Source: Deltaproteobacteria bacterium
GTDB lineage: Bacteria; Desulfobacterota; Desulfomonilia; UBA1062
Assembly: GCA_011046135.1 (NCBI GenBank)
Contig: DSBG01000114.1
Coordinates: 1-61,374 of the forward strand
DNA length: 61,374 nucleotides
Direction of reading: 5' to 3'
Shown: positions 8,411 through 18,902 of the stretch, piece by piece
How positions within the stretch are numbered: the stretch's first letter is position 1
Layout of the letters: each line of letters starts with the position of its first letter
Translations under genes and position numbers: made by a program
Notes under the pieces: generated by a model
What the model was told of the DNA's origin: nothing
Database searches by the model: none
Seen by the model: the letters and a program-made list of their open reading frames with translations, nothing else

Positions 8411-9394
8411 TCAGTGAATACCAGGGAGCTTTTCTGGAAGGAGGTTCTCGAGAGAGGGACTGGAGGAGATCTTCCCGTCCTTATCGATCACGATCCACTG
8501 GATAGATCGTGCTTCGAGAAGTTCCTTCAACGGTTCTACTCCCCTAACGAACAGCGCAGTGGCCCAGGCATCGGCCTCGATGCAGGTTGCAGCAATCACT
8601 GTTGTGCTTATAACGTGATCAACCGGCCACCCTGTTTCAGGATCCAGGATGTGGCTGTAGCGGGTTCCGTGTGTCTCGAAAAAGCGCTCATAACTCCCTG
8701 AAGTGGCTATTGACCGGTCCTTGATGGGGATCGTGGCAATAATGCCGGGACCTTGCGGGTTCTTGATTCCGATCCTCCAGGTTTTCTCTCCAAAGGTTGC
8801 GATATCTCCACCTGCATTGATGAGGCCGGAGCGTACACCCTGTTGCCGCAGTATGGTGGCTGCACGGTCAGCAGCATATCCCTTGACGATACCCGCAAGA
8901 TCCACCTTGAGGCCCTCTGCGGTTGTAATGCTTTCTCCGTCATCTGCAAGGACGATCCCTTCCTCACCGGGCAGGGATTTCCACAGGAGGAACTCGTCAT
9001 CGGTGGGCAGACGATAGGGGTGTGTTCCGGTAAATCCCCATGCATCGAGGATGGGGCGCATTGTCAATGAGAATGCCCCCGATGATGCACGGTGAATCTC
9101 CAGAGCCTGCTGCATCACGGTGAAGATTTCGGCGTCTTTGATCGTGTTGAAGGAGTTGAGTTCCGTAATGAGCGAGTCCTGGTACCCGAAGATTCTTTCG
9201 ATCCTGATGAGTTCTTCGGAGGCCTTTTTTATCGCAGCTTCAACGGCATTCTTTGAACCCTGGCCCTGAATCTCCACGATTGTCCCCATGGCAAAGAACT
9301 GCATGCTATGGAGCCGTGAGGTTCCCCCGGAGAGCACAAGATAGATGCCGATAATCAGCACCACGGAAATAATGGAAAATAATATCTTTCGCAC
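8411..9394 (-). CDS. apbE: FAD:protein FMN transferase
   Basis: A 327-residue ApbE enzyme, which attaches FMN covalently to Ser/Thr of exported proteins such as Rnf or Nqr subunits. A hydrophobic segment (residues 4-22) without a lipobox Cys suggests a membrane-anchored protein facing the periplasm. Family motifs: ITELNSFN near 75, SGAFSLTMRPILDAWGF near 105, VDLAGIVKGYAADRA near 170, LINAGGDIATFG near 196 and the Mg-binding HILDPETGWPVD near 257 followed by CIEADAWATALFV. It follows eno by 48 bases on the same strand. No Rnf gene is in the window. Confidence 0.92.
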   Translation of the reverse strand: MRKILFSIISVVLIIGIYLVLSGGTSRLHSMQFFAMGTIVEIQGQGSKNAVEAAIKKASEELIRIERIFGYQDSLITELNSFNTIKDAEIFTVMQQALEIHRASSGAFSLTMRPILDAWGFTGTHPYRLPTDDEFLLWKSLPGEEGIVLADDGESITTAEGLKVDLAGIVKGYAADRAATILRQQGVRSGLINAGGDIATFGEKTWRIGIKNPQGPGIIATIPIKDRSIATSGSYERFFETHGTRYSHILDPETGWPVDHVISTTVIAATCIEADAWATALFVRGVEPLKELLEARSIQWIVIDKDGKISSSPSLENLLPEKLPGIH

Positions 9395-9442
9395 GGGGAT
9401 TTCAGGCAGTGGGGGGCACAGAGCCCCCCCCGATAATTCACG

Positions 9443-10732
9443 CTATCCGAAAATGCTGTAGAGAACCTTTTTCCCCCTGAACACAGAGGATGATCCGAGT
9501 TCTTCCTCGATGCGCAGAAGCTGATTGTACTTGGCCAGACGTTCACCCCTCGAGGTCGATCCTGTTTTAAGCTGCCCGGCACTGCAGCCAACCGCTACGT
9601 CGGCAAGCCAGGAATCTTCAGTTTCCCCGGATCGGTGAGAGAATACCGTAGTAAAATGGGCATGACGGGCCATTTCGATCGTCTGGACCGTTTCGGTGAG
9701 CGTCCCGATCTGATTCACCTTGATGAGAATCGAGTTGGCCGATTTTTCCCTGATGCCCCGTTCCAGAAACTTCGCATTCGTGACGAAGAGATCGTCTCCA
9801 ACGATCTGAATCCTCCCGCCCAGTCGCTCGGTAAGATTCTTCCATCCATCCCAGTCCTCTTCCGCAAGCCCGTCCTCGATGGAAACAATGGGATACTTTT
9901 CTATGAGCTCCGCATAGAAATCGATCATCTCTCCCGAGGTTCTCTCGGGGTCGATCTCGGAGGCGAGAACGTAGTTTCCCTCTTTGAAGAAGGAGCTTGC
10001 CGCAGCATCAATCACGATGGCTATGTCTTCGCCTGGCCTGTATCCCGCCATCTCGATGGCCTGAACAATGAGCTCGAAGGGTTCGGAATTTGACTTCAGA
10101 TTTGGAGCGAAGCCGCCTTCGTCACCAACATTGGTTGCATAGTTGTTTTTCGAGAGAATCTCCTTGAGACTGTGAAAGGTCTCAGCTGCGTAGCGCAGCG
10201 CCTCTCTGAAGGTTGGAGCACCAAGGGGCATGATCATGAATTCCTGCAGATCCACGTTGTTGTCTGCGTGCTTGCCTCCGTTGATGATGTTGAACTGTGG
10301 AACGGGAAGCTCTCTGGCGAACGTTCCGCCAAGGTACCGGTAGAGGGGAAGGCCCAGAAAATTCGCTGCGGCTCGTGCCACGGCGACGGAGACACCCGTA
10401 GTTGCGTTGGCTCCGAGTTTGGATTTATTCTCGGTCTCATCGAGTTCCAGAAGGAGGGCGTCGATGCCTGTCTGGTCCATGGCATCCATTCCGGAAAGAC
10501 TCGGCGCGATCTTCTTGATCACATTGTCAACAGCCTTGAGGGTTCCCTTTCCCTTGTATCGCTTCGGGTCTCCATCTCTGAGTTCTACGGCTTCATTGAC
10601 TCCCGTCGATGCACCCGAGGGAACGGATGCTCGTCCCATATCTCCTGTCGACAGGAACACGTCGACCTCCACGGTCGGATTTCCCCGTGAATCCAAAAGC
10701 TCTCTTGCAACAACATCGAGAATTTCACTCAT
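9443..10732 (-). CDS. eno: Enolase
   Basis: A 429-residue protein of standard length, converting 2-phosphoglycerate to phosphoenolpyruvate in glycolysis and gluconeogenesis. Clear signatures are [17 protein letters not shown] at residues 9-25, SVPSGASTG near 36, [14 protein letters not shown] near 285 (metal ligands), GDDLFVTN near 312, the catalytic Lys region [11 protein letters not shown] near 333 and [18 protein letters not shown] near 367. The start is fixed by [11 protein letters not shown]. It lies between rlpA and apbE on the minus strand with gaps under 50 bases, suggesting one transcript. Confidence 0.98.
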   Translation of the reverse strand: MSEILDVVARELLDSRGNPTVEVDVFLSTGDMGRASVPSGASTGVNEAVELRDGDPKRYKGKGTLKAVDNVIKKIAPSLSGMDAMDQTGIDALLLELDETENKSKLGANATTGVSVAVARAAANFLGLPLYRYLGGTFARELPVPQFNIINGGKHADNNVDLQEFMIMPLGAPTFREALRYAAETFHSLKEILSKNNYATNVGDEGGFAPNLKSNSEPFELIVQAIEMAGYRPGEDIAIVIDAAASSFFKEGNYVLASEIDPERTSGEMIDFYAELIEKYPIVSIEDGLAEEDWDGWKNLTERLGGRIQIVGDDLFVTNAKFLERGIREKSANSILIKVNQIGTLTETVQTIEMARHAHFTTVFSHRSGETEDSWLADVAVGCSAGQLKTGSTSRGERLAKYNQLLRIEEELGSSSVFRGKKVLYSIFG

Positions 10733-10778
10733 AGCACCTGTTCCTCCTTGTCGTATGGTTACTGCCTTGAAGTAGTAA

Positions 10779-11417
10779 TCAAAGCTGGATTATCACTGAG
10801 GCAAACCCCTCGGAATGGAGCTTCTCGGCAACTCCCCGTGCCTGCTGGAGGGAAGGATATTCTCCGAGCCGAACCCTGTGGAAGGATTTTCCCTTCACCA
10901 CAACCTCTTCTATGCTGGGTGTATACCCGCGCATCGCAATCTGATTCGCCACATGCAGGGCATTGTTCCTCTCCGCATATGAGCCGAACTGCAGGACATA
11001 CCCATACGTTAAGGTACCCGGTGTTTTTAGCACTTCAACGCGTACCTTGGCAAGGCCTTCTTCAACCATACCCAGACGTCGGGCAGCACCATAGGACAGA
11101 TCGATGATCCTGTCGCCCACGAACGGACCACGATCGTTGATGGGGAGGACAATCTTTCTTCCGTTGGCAAGATGGGTCACCCGTACCGTTGTTCCAAGGG
11201 GCAGGGTTTTGTGTGCTGCACTGTACCCGTACATGTTGTACTTCTCGCCGGAGGCTGTGGGGTTCCCGTGAAAATCCCTGCCGTACCACGAAGCCGTGCC
11301 GATCTGCTCCCATGTTGAGGATTGTTTGGATACATGCGAACAACCGGAAAGGAACAGCAGAAGGACAAGAATCAGGATGGCAGAATGGTCAATTCTCCAG
11401 ATAACCTTCAATTTCAT
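10779..11417 (-). CDS. rlpA: RlpA-like septal ring lipoprotein with SPOR domain
   Basis: A 212-residue lipoprotein: basic start, hydrophobic stretch and lipobox LSGC with Cys at about residue 26. Residues 38-120 are a double-psi beta-barrel with [30 protein letters not shown] and [17 protein letters not shown], whose Asp is the proposed lytic transglycosylase residue. Residues 135-212 form a SPOR domain ([21 protein letters not shown]) that binds denuded glycan strands at the division septum. The ATG lies 29 bases inside the end of plsB, so it is probably translationally coupled to it. Confidence 0.92.
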   Translation of the reverse strand: MKLKVIWRIDHSAILILVLLLFLSGCSHVSKQSSTWEQIGTASWYGRDFHGNPTASGEKYNMYGYSAAHKTLPLGTTVRVTHLANGRKIVLPINDRGPFVGDRIIDLSYGAARRLGMVEEGLAKVRVEVLKTPGTLTYGYVLQFGSYAERNNALHVANQIAMRGYTPSIEEVVVKGKSFHRVRLGEYPSLQQARGVAEKLHSEGFASVIIQL

Positions 11418-13869
11418 GCATCACCCACTTCAGTTTGTCTTCGTCGATAATGCTGTTCTGATCGTCCAGGATGCCTTTGGCCTTGAACGTATCCAGAGCC
11501 CCCTTGTACACAGGAAGGCACAGAGCTTCCGGACGCTTTATTTCTCCCTTCTTGAGCATCCTGACGGCATAACGGTTGATGGTCTTGAGGGCATCTTTGC
11601 TCTGGAAATTCTTGATCCTGGCTGCATGACGGGCCACACACAGATACGACTCGAGGTAGTTCTCAATGAGACCGTCGAAGAACGCGATCTGCTGACGAGC
11701 AGCAGGATTCACGGTATAGAATCCTTTTGTTTCTGTGACGAAGCCAGAATCTTTCATGTAATCAAGGGCACGGCCAACACTGTTCCCCTCGAGGATGAAT
11801 TCGTTCTCCAGCAGAGAGGCGAGCGTTGCCACCTGCTCTTTGAATATCTTTTCAACTATCCCCTGATCGTATTTGAGGAGAACATTGGCTATCAGAGATG
11901 CTGGGACAAAGAAATTCAAAATGGTGTTTTTGTAGTATTCCAGGTGAATCCGGTTCTCATTCTGAACTGAGATCAGTGCAGAATCATCCTCAGTCGCCCC
12001 CTCGTCGATACTCACCAGCCCTTTTTTCTTGAAAGTTTCAAATGCCTCGTGGAAGGCCTCGGTTTCGTCCGAGAAGGAAGAAGTCAGGTTGTAACCGAGA
12101 TACTTAAGATAGCTCAGAAAGGTTGTAAACCCCTGCTGCAACGCTTCTTCTTCCAGCGCTGAGGTTGAACTGGTGAGTACACAGGAGAGGAGCGAGAACG
12201 GGGTTGCCACTGTCTGCTTATAGATGTTCGAGATGATCTCTTGAGCCATGTCGTCGTAGAGAGATTCACGTTGCTCCGGTTTCATCCGGGAATAGGTCGG
12301 TTTTCCTTTCATGTACTCATTGAGCGACAACGGCTGTGCAAAACGGATGTACACTTTGCCGTAGCGGTTCTTCAGGATGCTGCGGGCTTTCAGGAGCTGC
12401 CAGAAGGACTCCTTCTGTTTCGGCTCTCCCTTCATCTCCCTGATGTAGACATTCTCTTCCACCACGGTGTCATAGCCGACATACACCGGAACAAAGATAA
12501 CATCCCTGCTCACCCCCGATTCCCACCCCTGGATGATCATGGAGAGCAGCCCCTTTTTCGGGAGCATGAGCTTGCCAGACCTGCTCCGGGCTCCCTCGAT
12601 GAAAAACTCCATGGGAATTCTCTCTCCGAGCAGTGTCCTCACGTATGCGGCAAAGGTCTGGGCGTAGAGGGGGTTGTTTTTGAAGCTCCTCTTCATGAAA
12701 AAGGCTCCTCCCTTTCTCAGGAAGGGTCCCATGGGAAAGAATGCGAGATTAATGCCTGCTGCAATTACCGGAACGCTCATCCAATTCTGAAAGAGGAAGT
12801 ACGAAAGGATCAGGTAGTCGATGTGGCTCTTGTGACACGGAACATAGATGAGCGATCCCTTCCGGGCCATTTCCTTGACAGCCTTCATTCCCTCTTCGTT
12901 CACATCCACGCCGTCGTAGATGTTATTGAAGACCCAGGTAAGGGTCTTGTTCAGAAAGTTGATGGTTGCAGGGCTGAGGTCGGAGGCGATCTGGTCGAGG
13001 TATTTGTAGACAGATCGTTCGAGGTCCTGGACACTCTTGTTTTCGTCATGTGAGTGCGCCTTCAGGAAGGATTGTAGCATGGGGTCTTTCATGGTCTTGG
13101 TGATGAGAAAAGACCTCTCACGAACCGGTGCGCCGGAAACATTGCTTCCGAGTTCAGCGAGGCGGTGCATGAGTTCGTTCCTGATATCAACGGCAACCTC
13201 CTCAAGGAATTTTTCGCCGGTCAGCGCCTTTTTCAGTTCATCCTTGAGGTTGATGGGTTCCCCGTGCTCAAGAAAACCGTTTTCTTCGGCGAGAAGGAGC
13301 GTGAACAGTTTCCTGATGCCCTGGATTTTTGCCTGGTCCTCCTTTGAGGCATCCTTTATCTTCAAGGGGGCTCTCCGATAGATGATCCGCTGTGGAACGA
13401 TGTACATGGGAGTCTCTTTTTCCCGCTGAGTCTTCAAAAGTTCGAGTATCGGGTCCGGGTATGCTCTCTGTGGATCCTTGTCCAGGAATACCAGAGATGC
13501 GGATGAAGAGTGTTCCATGAATTCCTGGTAGAAGCCGTTTCGAAATGGTGATGTCTTTCCCATCGCTAGGGTTTTTAGGAGTGATACAATTCTTGAAACT
13601 GGCTGAAACAGCGCGAGGGCGTTGCCGAAAACGATCCTGGGAAAGGGGAGTTCTTCATGTTTGAGACGGTGATTGAGCAGCAGGGTATCAATAAGGCTCT
13701 CCGAACTCTGCGCAAAAATGATGTGACCTTTGCGTGAGAGGGCATGGAGAGATTCCCGGTACAGCTCAGGAATATTGATGGGGGAAAAGAGACGCCGGAA
13801 AAGCGGACCTAAAAGGAAGCCGTACAATCCATCGAAGGTCAGGGGTTCATTTCTGCGGGGTGTCTTCAT
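11389..13869 (-). CDS. plsB: Glycerol-3-phosphate 1-O-acyltransferase
   Basis: An 826-residue PlsB, the full length of the gammaproteobacterial enzyme and much longer than PlsC. It acylates sn-glycerol-3-phosphate, the first step of phospholipid synthesis, at the inner membrane. All catalytic blocks are visible: VPCHKSHIDYL (the HxxxxD dyad) near residue 343, GPFLRKGGAFFMKRSF near 385, FFIEGARSRSGKLMLPKKG near 423 and VIFVPVYVGYD near 455. Long N- and C-terminal regions match PlsB rather than other acyltransferases. It lies between uvrC (70 bases upstream) and rlpA (overlapping). The PlsX/PlsY route is not represented in this window. Confidence 0.96.
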   Translation of the reverse strand: MKTPRRNEPLTFDGLYGFLLGPLFRRLFSPINIPELYRESLHALSRKGHIIFAQSSESLIDTLLLNHRLKHEELPFPRIVFGNALALFQPVSRIVSLLKTLAMGKTSPFRNGFYQEFMEHSSSASLVFLDKDPQRAYPDPILELLKTQREKETPMYIVPQRIIYRRAPLKIKDASKEDQAKIQGIRKLFTLLLAEENGFLEHGEPINLKDELKKALTGEKFLEEVAVDIRNELMHRLAELGSNVSGAPVRERSFLITKTMKDPMLQSFLKAHSHDENKSVQDLERSVYKYLDQIASDLSPATINFLNKTLTWVFNNIYDGVDVNEEGMKAVKEMARKGSLIYVPCHKSHIDYLILSYFLFQNWMSVPVIAAGINLAFFPMGPFLRKGGAFFMKRSFKNNPLYAQTFAAYVRTLLGERIPMEFFIEGARSRSGKLMLPKKGLLSMIIQGWESGVSRDVIFVPVYVGYDTVVEENVYIREMKGEPKQKESFWQLLKARSILKNRYGKVYIRFAQPLSLNEYMKGKPTYSRMKPEQRESLYDDMAQEIISNIYKQTVATPFSLLSCVLTSSTSALEEEALQQGFTTFLSYLKYLGYNLTSSFSDETEAFHEAFETFKKKGLVSIDEGATEDDSALISVQNENRIHLEYYKNTILNFFVPASLIANVLLKYDQGIVEKIFKEQVATLASLLENEFILEGNSVGRALDYMKDSGFVTETKGFYTVNPAARQQIAFFDGLIENYLESYLCVARHAARIKNFQSKDALKTINRYAVRMLKKGEIKRPEALCLPVYKGALDTFKAKGILDDQNSIIDEDKLKWVMHEIEGYLEN

Positions 13870-13939
13870 GGCGCCCGTGAGTATAGACCACAGGCATGAT
13901 CTTGGAAAGATGAATTATGACGTCATGCGAGCGTATGGA

Positions 13940-15730
13940 TCATTGTTCGTGTTCTGAGAGCCCTGGCGTGAAGCCTTTCAGTAGGGAGAGAACGGCGATT
14001 CTATCGGCCTCGGTGAGTCCAGGAATGTGTTCCAGGTCCTGTGCCGAACACTGCGAGAGATCCTCGATCCGGCCAAGGGTTTTCAGAAGAGCCGTTGCTT
14101 TCTTCGGGCCGATTCCTGGGATTTCTTCGAACAGAGATTTTGTGGCTCTCCTGCGGAGAAGCCTGTGGTACCTGATGGCAAAACGATGGGCCTCGTCCCT
14201 GATCATCCGAAGGGTTCTCAGCGAACCGGAGCGTTCTGGGAGAAGAACAGGGTTTTTTCTTCCCGGGACAAAGAATCGATCGGATTTTTTACCCCTGGCC
14301 TTGGCCATTGCAATGACAGGGATCGATGGTATGTCCATTTCCCTAAATACCCGCAGGCAGACTTCAAGCTGACCCTTGCCCCCATCGAGTATGATGAGAT
14401 CAGGTTTTGGTTCATCAGATCCGAGCCTGCGCTCCATGACCTCTTTAAGCATGCTGAAATCATCCGGTGTCTCTTTCGATCTGATTTTGTAGTGACGGTA
14501 GAGTGTCGTATCAGGAACGGCATCGATGAATACTGCTCTGGATGCCGTGGCGTAAGCTCCCTGTAGGTTTGAAACATCAAAGCACTCCATGCGGTAGGGA
14601 ATGGCGCCGAGGTGGAACGCCCGTGCGATGTCATCGAGAACAGATGAGCCTTTCTCTCGGGAATGGTTCCGAGCATTCTCCTGCGCCAACAGGATCCACT
14701 GCAGGGGCTTGCCTCGTAATGCCTTCCTGATCGTCACTCGAGATCCCCTCATGTCCGAAAGGATCGCCGCGAGCGATTCTCGATTTTCCGGCAGTGTATC
14801 GATGAATATGAGGGGGGGTATCTCTGTCCTGTTCAGGTAGAACTGGAGGATACTGTTGGTTACGAGATCTTCTTCAAAGACTTCCTTTACGGAGAAATTA
14901 TGACTGTCTGAAAGAATGCCCTGATACACCGACAGAATCGATATCTGCAACTGACCATGCTGTCTGTAGGTGCCGAATATATCGATATCCGTAAATGAAT
15001 CCCCCACGATTGCCTGTGGTACGAGAGTGGTTCGGATCGCGTCGATCTGGTCCCGGATCTGTGCCGCTTTTTCGAAGTTGAGCGCGTCCGAGGCGCTCTT
15101 CATGCGTTGGATCAGGCTCCTTTCGAGATCCCTGTTTCTTCCCTCGAGAAAGGAGATAAGGTCATCAAGGGTCTGATCGTAGTCTTTCCTGATGTCCCGA
15201 TAGACACAGGGCGCCATGCACAGACCGATCTGATGAAACATGCAAGGTCTGCTCCTGTTTTCAAACTCGGTGTCCCTGCACCTCCTGACGGGAAATATTC
15301 TCCCGATGGCGCTGAGCGTCTTCCGGGTTGCCTGAGCTGAAGAATAGGGGCCGAAATAACGGGATCCGTCCTTGATCACTTTCCGGGTGATGAAGATACC
15401 GGGCCAGGGGTGGGCGAGGGTTATCTTGAAGCGGACATAGGTTTTGTCATCCTTGAGATCGATGTTGTATCTGGGCTTGTGTGCTTTGATCAGCTGATTT
15501 TCGAGCAGGAGCGCCTCGGTTTCATTCCTGGTAAGGATGTAGTCAATCTTGTCGGTCTGTGCGCAGATTCGTTGCGTGTAGATTCTGGTGTCGTCGGTGA
15601 GATAGGATCGCAGCCGGGACCTGAGGTTTTTTGCTTTCCCGATGTAGATGATCTGACCCCCGGTGTTTCTCAGGAGGTACACGCCGGTCGCCCGTGGAAG
15701 CCCGGTGATCATATCCTGTATTAATGCCAT
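13940..15730 (-). CDS. uvrC: Excinuclease ABC subunit C
   Basis: A 596-residue UvrC, which makes both incisions in nucleotide excision repair with UvrAB. The GIY-YIG nuclease domain is at residues 15-95 (GVYLLRNTGGQIIYIGKAKNL). A UVR motif is near residues 200-232 (MKSASDALNFEKAAQIRDQI). The RNase H-like second nuclease follows (ECFDVSNLQGAYATASRAVF, LIILDGGKGQLEV), and tandem helix-hairpin-helix motifs close the protein (EIPGIGPKKATALLKTLG). It is divergent from pth and heads the minus-strand group uvrC-plsB-rlpA-eno-apbE. Confidence 0.97.
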   Translation of the reverse strand: MALIQDMITGLPRATGVYLLRNTGGQIIYIGKAKNLRSRLRSYLTDDTRIYTQRICAQTDKIDYILTRNETEALLLENQLIKAHKPRYNIDLKDDKTYVRFKITLAHPWPGIFITRKVIKDGSRYFGPYSSAQATRKTLSAIGRIFPVRRCRDTEFENRSRPCMFHQIGLCMAPCVYRDIRKDYDQTLDDLISFLEGRNRDLERSLIQRMKSASDALNFEKAAQIRDQIDAIRTTLVPQAIVGDSFTDIDIFGTYRQHGQLQISILSVYQGILSDSHNFSVKEVFEEDLVTNSILQFYLNRTEIPPLIFIDTLPENRESLAAILSDMRGSRVTIRKALRGKPLQWILLAQENARNHSREKGSSVLDDIARAFHLGAIPYRMECFDVSNLQGAYATASRAVFIDAVPDTTLYRHYKIRSKETPDDFSMLKEVMERRLGSDEPKPDLIILDGGKGQLEVCLRVFREMDIPSIPVIAMAKARGKKSDRFFVPGRKNPVLLPERSGSLRTLRMIRDEAHRFAIRYHRLLRRRATKSLFEEIPGIGPKKATALLKTLGRIEDLSQCSAQDLEHIPGLTEADRIAVLSLLKGFTPGLSEHEQ

Positions 15731-15771
15731 GAATTCATGCTACCACGTTATCTAGAAGAGTCAAAGTGCAC

Positions 15772-15800
15772 TTGACAGGCACCGGGGGAACGTATATAGA
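15772..15800 (+). promoter_or_regulatory. Sigma-70-type promoter for pth-hppA
   Basis: TTGACA at 15772-15777, a 17-base spacer and TATAGA at 15795-15800, a near-consensus promoter about 40 bases before the pth start and on the plus strand. Confidence 0.75.
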
Positions 15801-15842
15801 AACAGGCGATGAATGAGTATTCATTTCTTAGAAGGCGCTTTC

Positions 15843-16415
15843 ATGACAATCGTCTATGGCTTGGGGAACCCGGGGAGACAATATCAGAAAACCCGGCACA
15901 ACATCGGATTTATGGTCGTGGATCATCTTGCACACATATGGAACATATCCCTCAAATCTGCAGAGGCAGACATCGTAACGGGCAAAGGCTTTGTTGGTAG
16001 GATGCCTGTCATGCTCGTCAAACCCTGCACCTTCATGAACAGGAGTGGTCTGCCCTTGAGGAGGCTTGGCATCGGAGCAGAGTCACTCCTGGTAATCCAT
16101 GACGACATGGACATTGAATTCGGAACGATACGCATCAAGACCGGCGGCGGCTCTGGCGGCCACAAGGGAATCAAATCCATCGTCGAACAGATCGGGAGCG
16201 ATTCATTTCTCCGTATCCGCTGCGGGATCGGAAGGCCTTCTCATGATTGCGACCCGAGTGATTATGTGCTAGGGCGATTCAGCAGTGGAGATCAGAGCAT
16301 TCTCGATGCTGAAATTGAGATGGCGACGGATGCGGCTGTCCTCTGCGTTCAGGGAGAGGTCACAAAAGCGATGAACGCCTACAACAGGCGGGAGAGAGAC
16401 AACTCAACTACGTGA
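15843..16415 (+). CDS. pth: Peptidyl-tRNA hydrolase
   Basis: A 190-residue Pth when started at 15843 ([11 protein letters not shown]), which matches the family N terminus and follows AGAAGG by eight bases. An upstream in-frame ATG at 15813 would add ten residues and is less likely. The enzyme releases peptides from peptidyl-tRNA dropped by ribosomes. Signatures: [22 protein letters not shown] with the catalytic His near residue 20, [10 protein letters not shown] near 60, [15 protein letters not shown] near 86 and [12 protein letters not shown] near 105. The stop lies 17 bases before hppA, sharing the promoter at 15772. Confidence 0.95.
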   Translation: MTIVYGLGNPGRQYQKTRHNIGFMVVDHLAHIWNISLKSAEADIVTGKGFVGRMPVMLVKPCTFMNRSGLPLRRLGIGAESLLVIHDDMDIEFGTIRIKTGGGSGGHKGIKSIVEQIGSDSFLRIRCGIGRPSHDCDPSDYVLGRFSSGDQSILDAEIEMATDAAVLCVQGEVTKAMNAYNRRERDNSTT

Positions 16416-16432
16416 AGGGAGGTTACTTGTCT

Positions 16433-18433
16433 ATGGAACAGTGGGCAAATTGGGCGTGGGTTTTGGGTATCATAGGGCTGGGAATTGCCCTATTGATGTA
16501 TGCATCACTCAAGAAAAAAGATGCGGGAACGGAACAGATGCAGGAACTCGCGGAGATGATCCATGAGGGAGCGATGGCATTCCTGAAGAAGGAGTATGTG
16601 TTCCTTGTGGCTTTCGTTATCGTGGTGGCGATTCTCCTCGCAATAGGCATCAGTATGCAGAGTTCCATCGCATATATCTTCGGAGCATTCTGTTCGGGTC
16701 TTGCGGGATTTATCGGGATGTCATCGGCCACAGCGGCCAACGTCCGTACCAGCCAGGCTGCAGCGACCAAGGGGATGGATGCGGCACTGAATGTCTCCTA
16801 CTTCGGAGGAGGTGCCGTGATGGGAATATGCGTTGCATCCCTGGGCCTGATCGGTCTGGGAATTTTTTATGCAATCTGGCACTCCGCTGAAACCGTGCAG
16901 TACCTGAGCGGCTTCGGTATGGGTGCATCGTCTGTTGCACTCTTTGCCCGTGTCGGCGGCGGCATCTATACAAAGAGCGCCGATGTCGGTGCTGATCTCG
17001 TCGGCAAGGTGGAAGCCGGTATTCCTGAGGACGACCCGAGAAACCCCGGGGTCATCGCAGACAATGTCGGCGACAATGTGGGTGACATTGCCGGAATGGG
17101 CGCTGACCTGTTTGAGTCTTACGTGAACTCCATTATCGCAGCCATCGCCATTGCCTCCACGAGCACGGTCGCCCTGTTCGCCGGGGTAACAGAAACACAG
17201 CGCAGCCTGTACATGGCTCTGCCCGTACTGCTGGTCATGTTCGGACTTGTCGCCTCTCTCATAGGCATCGTATCCGTGAAAGTGCTGGCTAAACTCGGCC
17301 CGCAGAAGGCGCTTCGCTACTCGACATGGATCGCCGGTATCCTCTTCATCATCTTTGCCATCATCATTGTAAGGAGCCTGGGTGTTGATTTCGGCGTGTT
17401 CTGGTCCATCTTCTTCGGTCTGCTGGCGGGCGTGCTCATCGGGCTCACCGCCGAGTACTACTGCTCAGGCACCCCCATCAAGAAGATTGCAGAGGCCTCG
17501 CAGACTGGCCCGGCCACCAATGTGATCACCGGTCTGGCCGTCGGTCTGGAATCAACAGCACTGCCGATGTTCATCATTGTTGTTGCCATCGGGATCGCAG
17601 CACACTTCTCCGGGCTTTTCGGCATCGCGCTTGCCGGTGTGGGTATGCTGGCAACCATCGGTGCGACCATGGCTGTGGATGCCTACGGACCTGTTGCGGA
17701 TAACGCAGGGGGCATCACCGAGATGTCCGCCCTCGGCCATGAAGTCAGGAAGATCACGGACGAGCTGGATGCGCTCGGAAACACCACTGCTGCCATCGGC
17801 AAAGGCTTCGCCATCGGCTCAGCGGCTCTGACCGCACTGGCACTCTTTTCGGCATACGGAAAGGCTGTTGGCCTGGATACCATCAACCTCGTGAACCATA
17901 TGACGGTCATGGGTCTGTTCATCGGCGGTATCATTCCGTTCCTGGTGGCAGCGCTGACCATGACGTCTGTGGGACGTGCAGCGTTCAAGATGGTGGAAGA
18001 GATCAGGCGCCAGTTCAAGGAAATACCGGGGCTCATGGAAGGAACCGGGAAACCTGACCCTGCACGGTGTGTTTCCATTGCCTCCGGGGCTGCCCTCAAG
18101 GAAATGATCCTTCCCGGTCTCATTGCAGTGCTCGCTCCAGTTGTCGTGGGCTTTGTGTTCGGCAAGGAGGCCCTCGGAGGGATGCTTGCCGGTGCAACGT
18201 TGACCGGAGCTATGCTGGCTCTCTTCATGGCCAATGCCGGCGGTGCATGGGACAATGCCAAGAAGTTCATCGAGGAAGGTCATTTCGGCGGAAAACACAG
18301 CCCGCCGCATGCAGCGGCAGTCATCGGCGATACAGTGGGCGACCCGTTCAAGGATACTTCGGGTCCTGCCATGAATATTCTGATCAAGCTCATGAGTGTT
18401 ATCGCCCTGGTTATTGCCCCGTTGATCCTTTAA
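16433..18433 (+). CDS. hppA: K+-dependent membrane-bound pyrophosphatase (ion pump)
   Basis: A 666-residue integral membrane protein of about 16 segments that couples PPi hydrolysis to H+ or Na+ export across the inner membrane. The substrate loops are [20 protein letters not shown] near residue 183 and [19 protein letters not shown] near 208; later loops include [15 protein letters not shown] and [18 protein letters not shown]. The stretch [20 protein letters not shown] has Ala, not Lys, after GNTT, which marks the K+-dependent subfamily. The Glu in GADLFESY sits where Na+-pumping enzymes have it; plant H+ pumps read DLFGSY there. The ATG at 16433 follows AAGGGAGG; an upstream GTG overlapping pth is less likely. 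Confidence 0.96.
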   Translation: MEQWANWAWVLGIIGLGIALLMYASLKKKDAGTEQMQELAEMIHEGAMAFLKKEYVFLVAFVIVVAILLAIGISMQSSIAYIFGAFCSGLAGFIGMSSATAANVRTSQAAATKGMDAALNVSYFGGGAVMGICVASLGLIGLGIFYAIWHSAETVQYLSGFGMGASSVALFARVGGGIYTKSADVGADLVGKVEAGIPEDDPRNPGVIADNVGDNVGDIAGMGADLFESYVNSIIAAIAIASTSTVALFAGVTETQRSLYMALPVLLVMFGLVASLIGIVSVKVLAKLGPQKALRYSTWIAGILFIIFAIIIVRSLGVDFGVFWSIFFGLLAGVLIGLTAEYYCSGTPIKKIAEASQTGPATNVITGLAVGLESTALPMFIIVVAIGIAAHFSGLFGIALAGVGMLATIGATMAVDAYGPVADNAGGITEMSALGHEVRKITDELDALGNTTAAIGKGFAIGSAALTALALFSAYGKAVGLDTINLVNHMTVMGLFIGGIIPFLVAALTMTSVGRAAFKMVEEIRRQFKEIPGLMEGTGKPDPARCVSIASGAALKEMILPGLIAVLAPVVVGFVFGKEALGGMLAGATLTGAMLALFMANAGGAWDNAKKFIEEGHFGGKHSPPHAAAVIGDTVGDPFKDTSGPAMNILIKLMSVIALVIAPLIL

Positions 18434-18455
18434 TCTTCGTATCAACACAAACACG

Positions 18456-18494
18456 AGCCGGGGAGCAGGGTGAAGCGCCTGTTTCCCGGCTTTT
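18456..18494 (+). terminator. Rho-independent terminator after hppA
   Basis: AGCCGGG at 18456-18462 pairs with CCCGGCT at 18485-18491, with inner CAGG/CCTG pairing, and is followed by TTTTC. It lies 22 bases after the hppA stop. Confidence 0.75.
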
Positions 18495-18534
18495 CTCATA
18501 TAGTACGTAACAAGTAACGAGGAATCGTGCCGGA

Positions 18535-18891
18535 ATGGTCGTTGTGCCCATGACCAGGCCCCTCCAATTCATTCTCTGTGCAGCTTCTCGAGAGGGTTTC
18601 GAGAACGGTGACCCAAACCCCCGATTGGTTCTTCTTCCGGAGCAGATGTTGTGGTATAGCATCCCCACCATGATTGAGAAGATTCCGTTCATGCACAGGC
18701 AGAGGATGTACAACATCATTATCGAGGATGACATTTCTTTCGTTGCTCTGCACCACATCCTGGATCAACTCATCGACATGGATGCCTTTCGCGGTGGAAT
18801 AAACCCCGCAGAGCTTCATACCGTGCCCTTTGAAGACGTATGCTACACCGTCGGTGTGGACGGGATTGACGTGATTGTCGTGATACGATAG
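18535..18891 (+). CDS. Hypothetical protein
   Basis: An open frame of 118 residues between the hppA terminator and the next gene, ending 11 bases before it. I do not recognise it. The C-terminal half (NIIIEDDISFVALHHILDQLIDMDAF, then DVCYTVGVDGIDVIVVIR) has the amino acid mix and third-position bias of a real protein. A His-rich open frame on the opposite strand looks like its shadow. The start is uncertain: an ATG at 18535 with GAGG upstream, or ATG at 18673 (MIEKIPFMHRQRM). It may be co-transcribed with the Cys-rich protein and the nad genes. Confidence 0.45.
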   Translation: MVVVPMTRPLQFILCAASREGFENGDPNPRLVLLPEQMLWYSIPTMIEKIPFMHRQRMYNIIIEDDISFVALHHILDQLIDMDAFRGGINPAELHTVPFEDVCYTVGVDGIDVIVVIR

Positions 18892-18902
18892 CGGTCGAGT
18901 CC

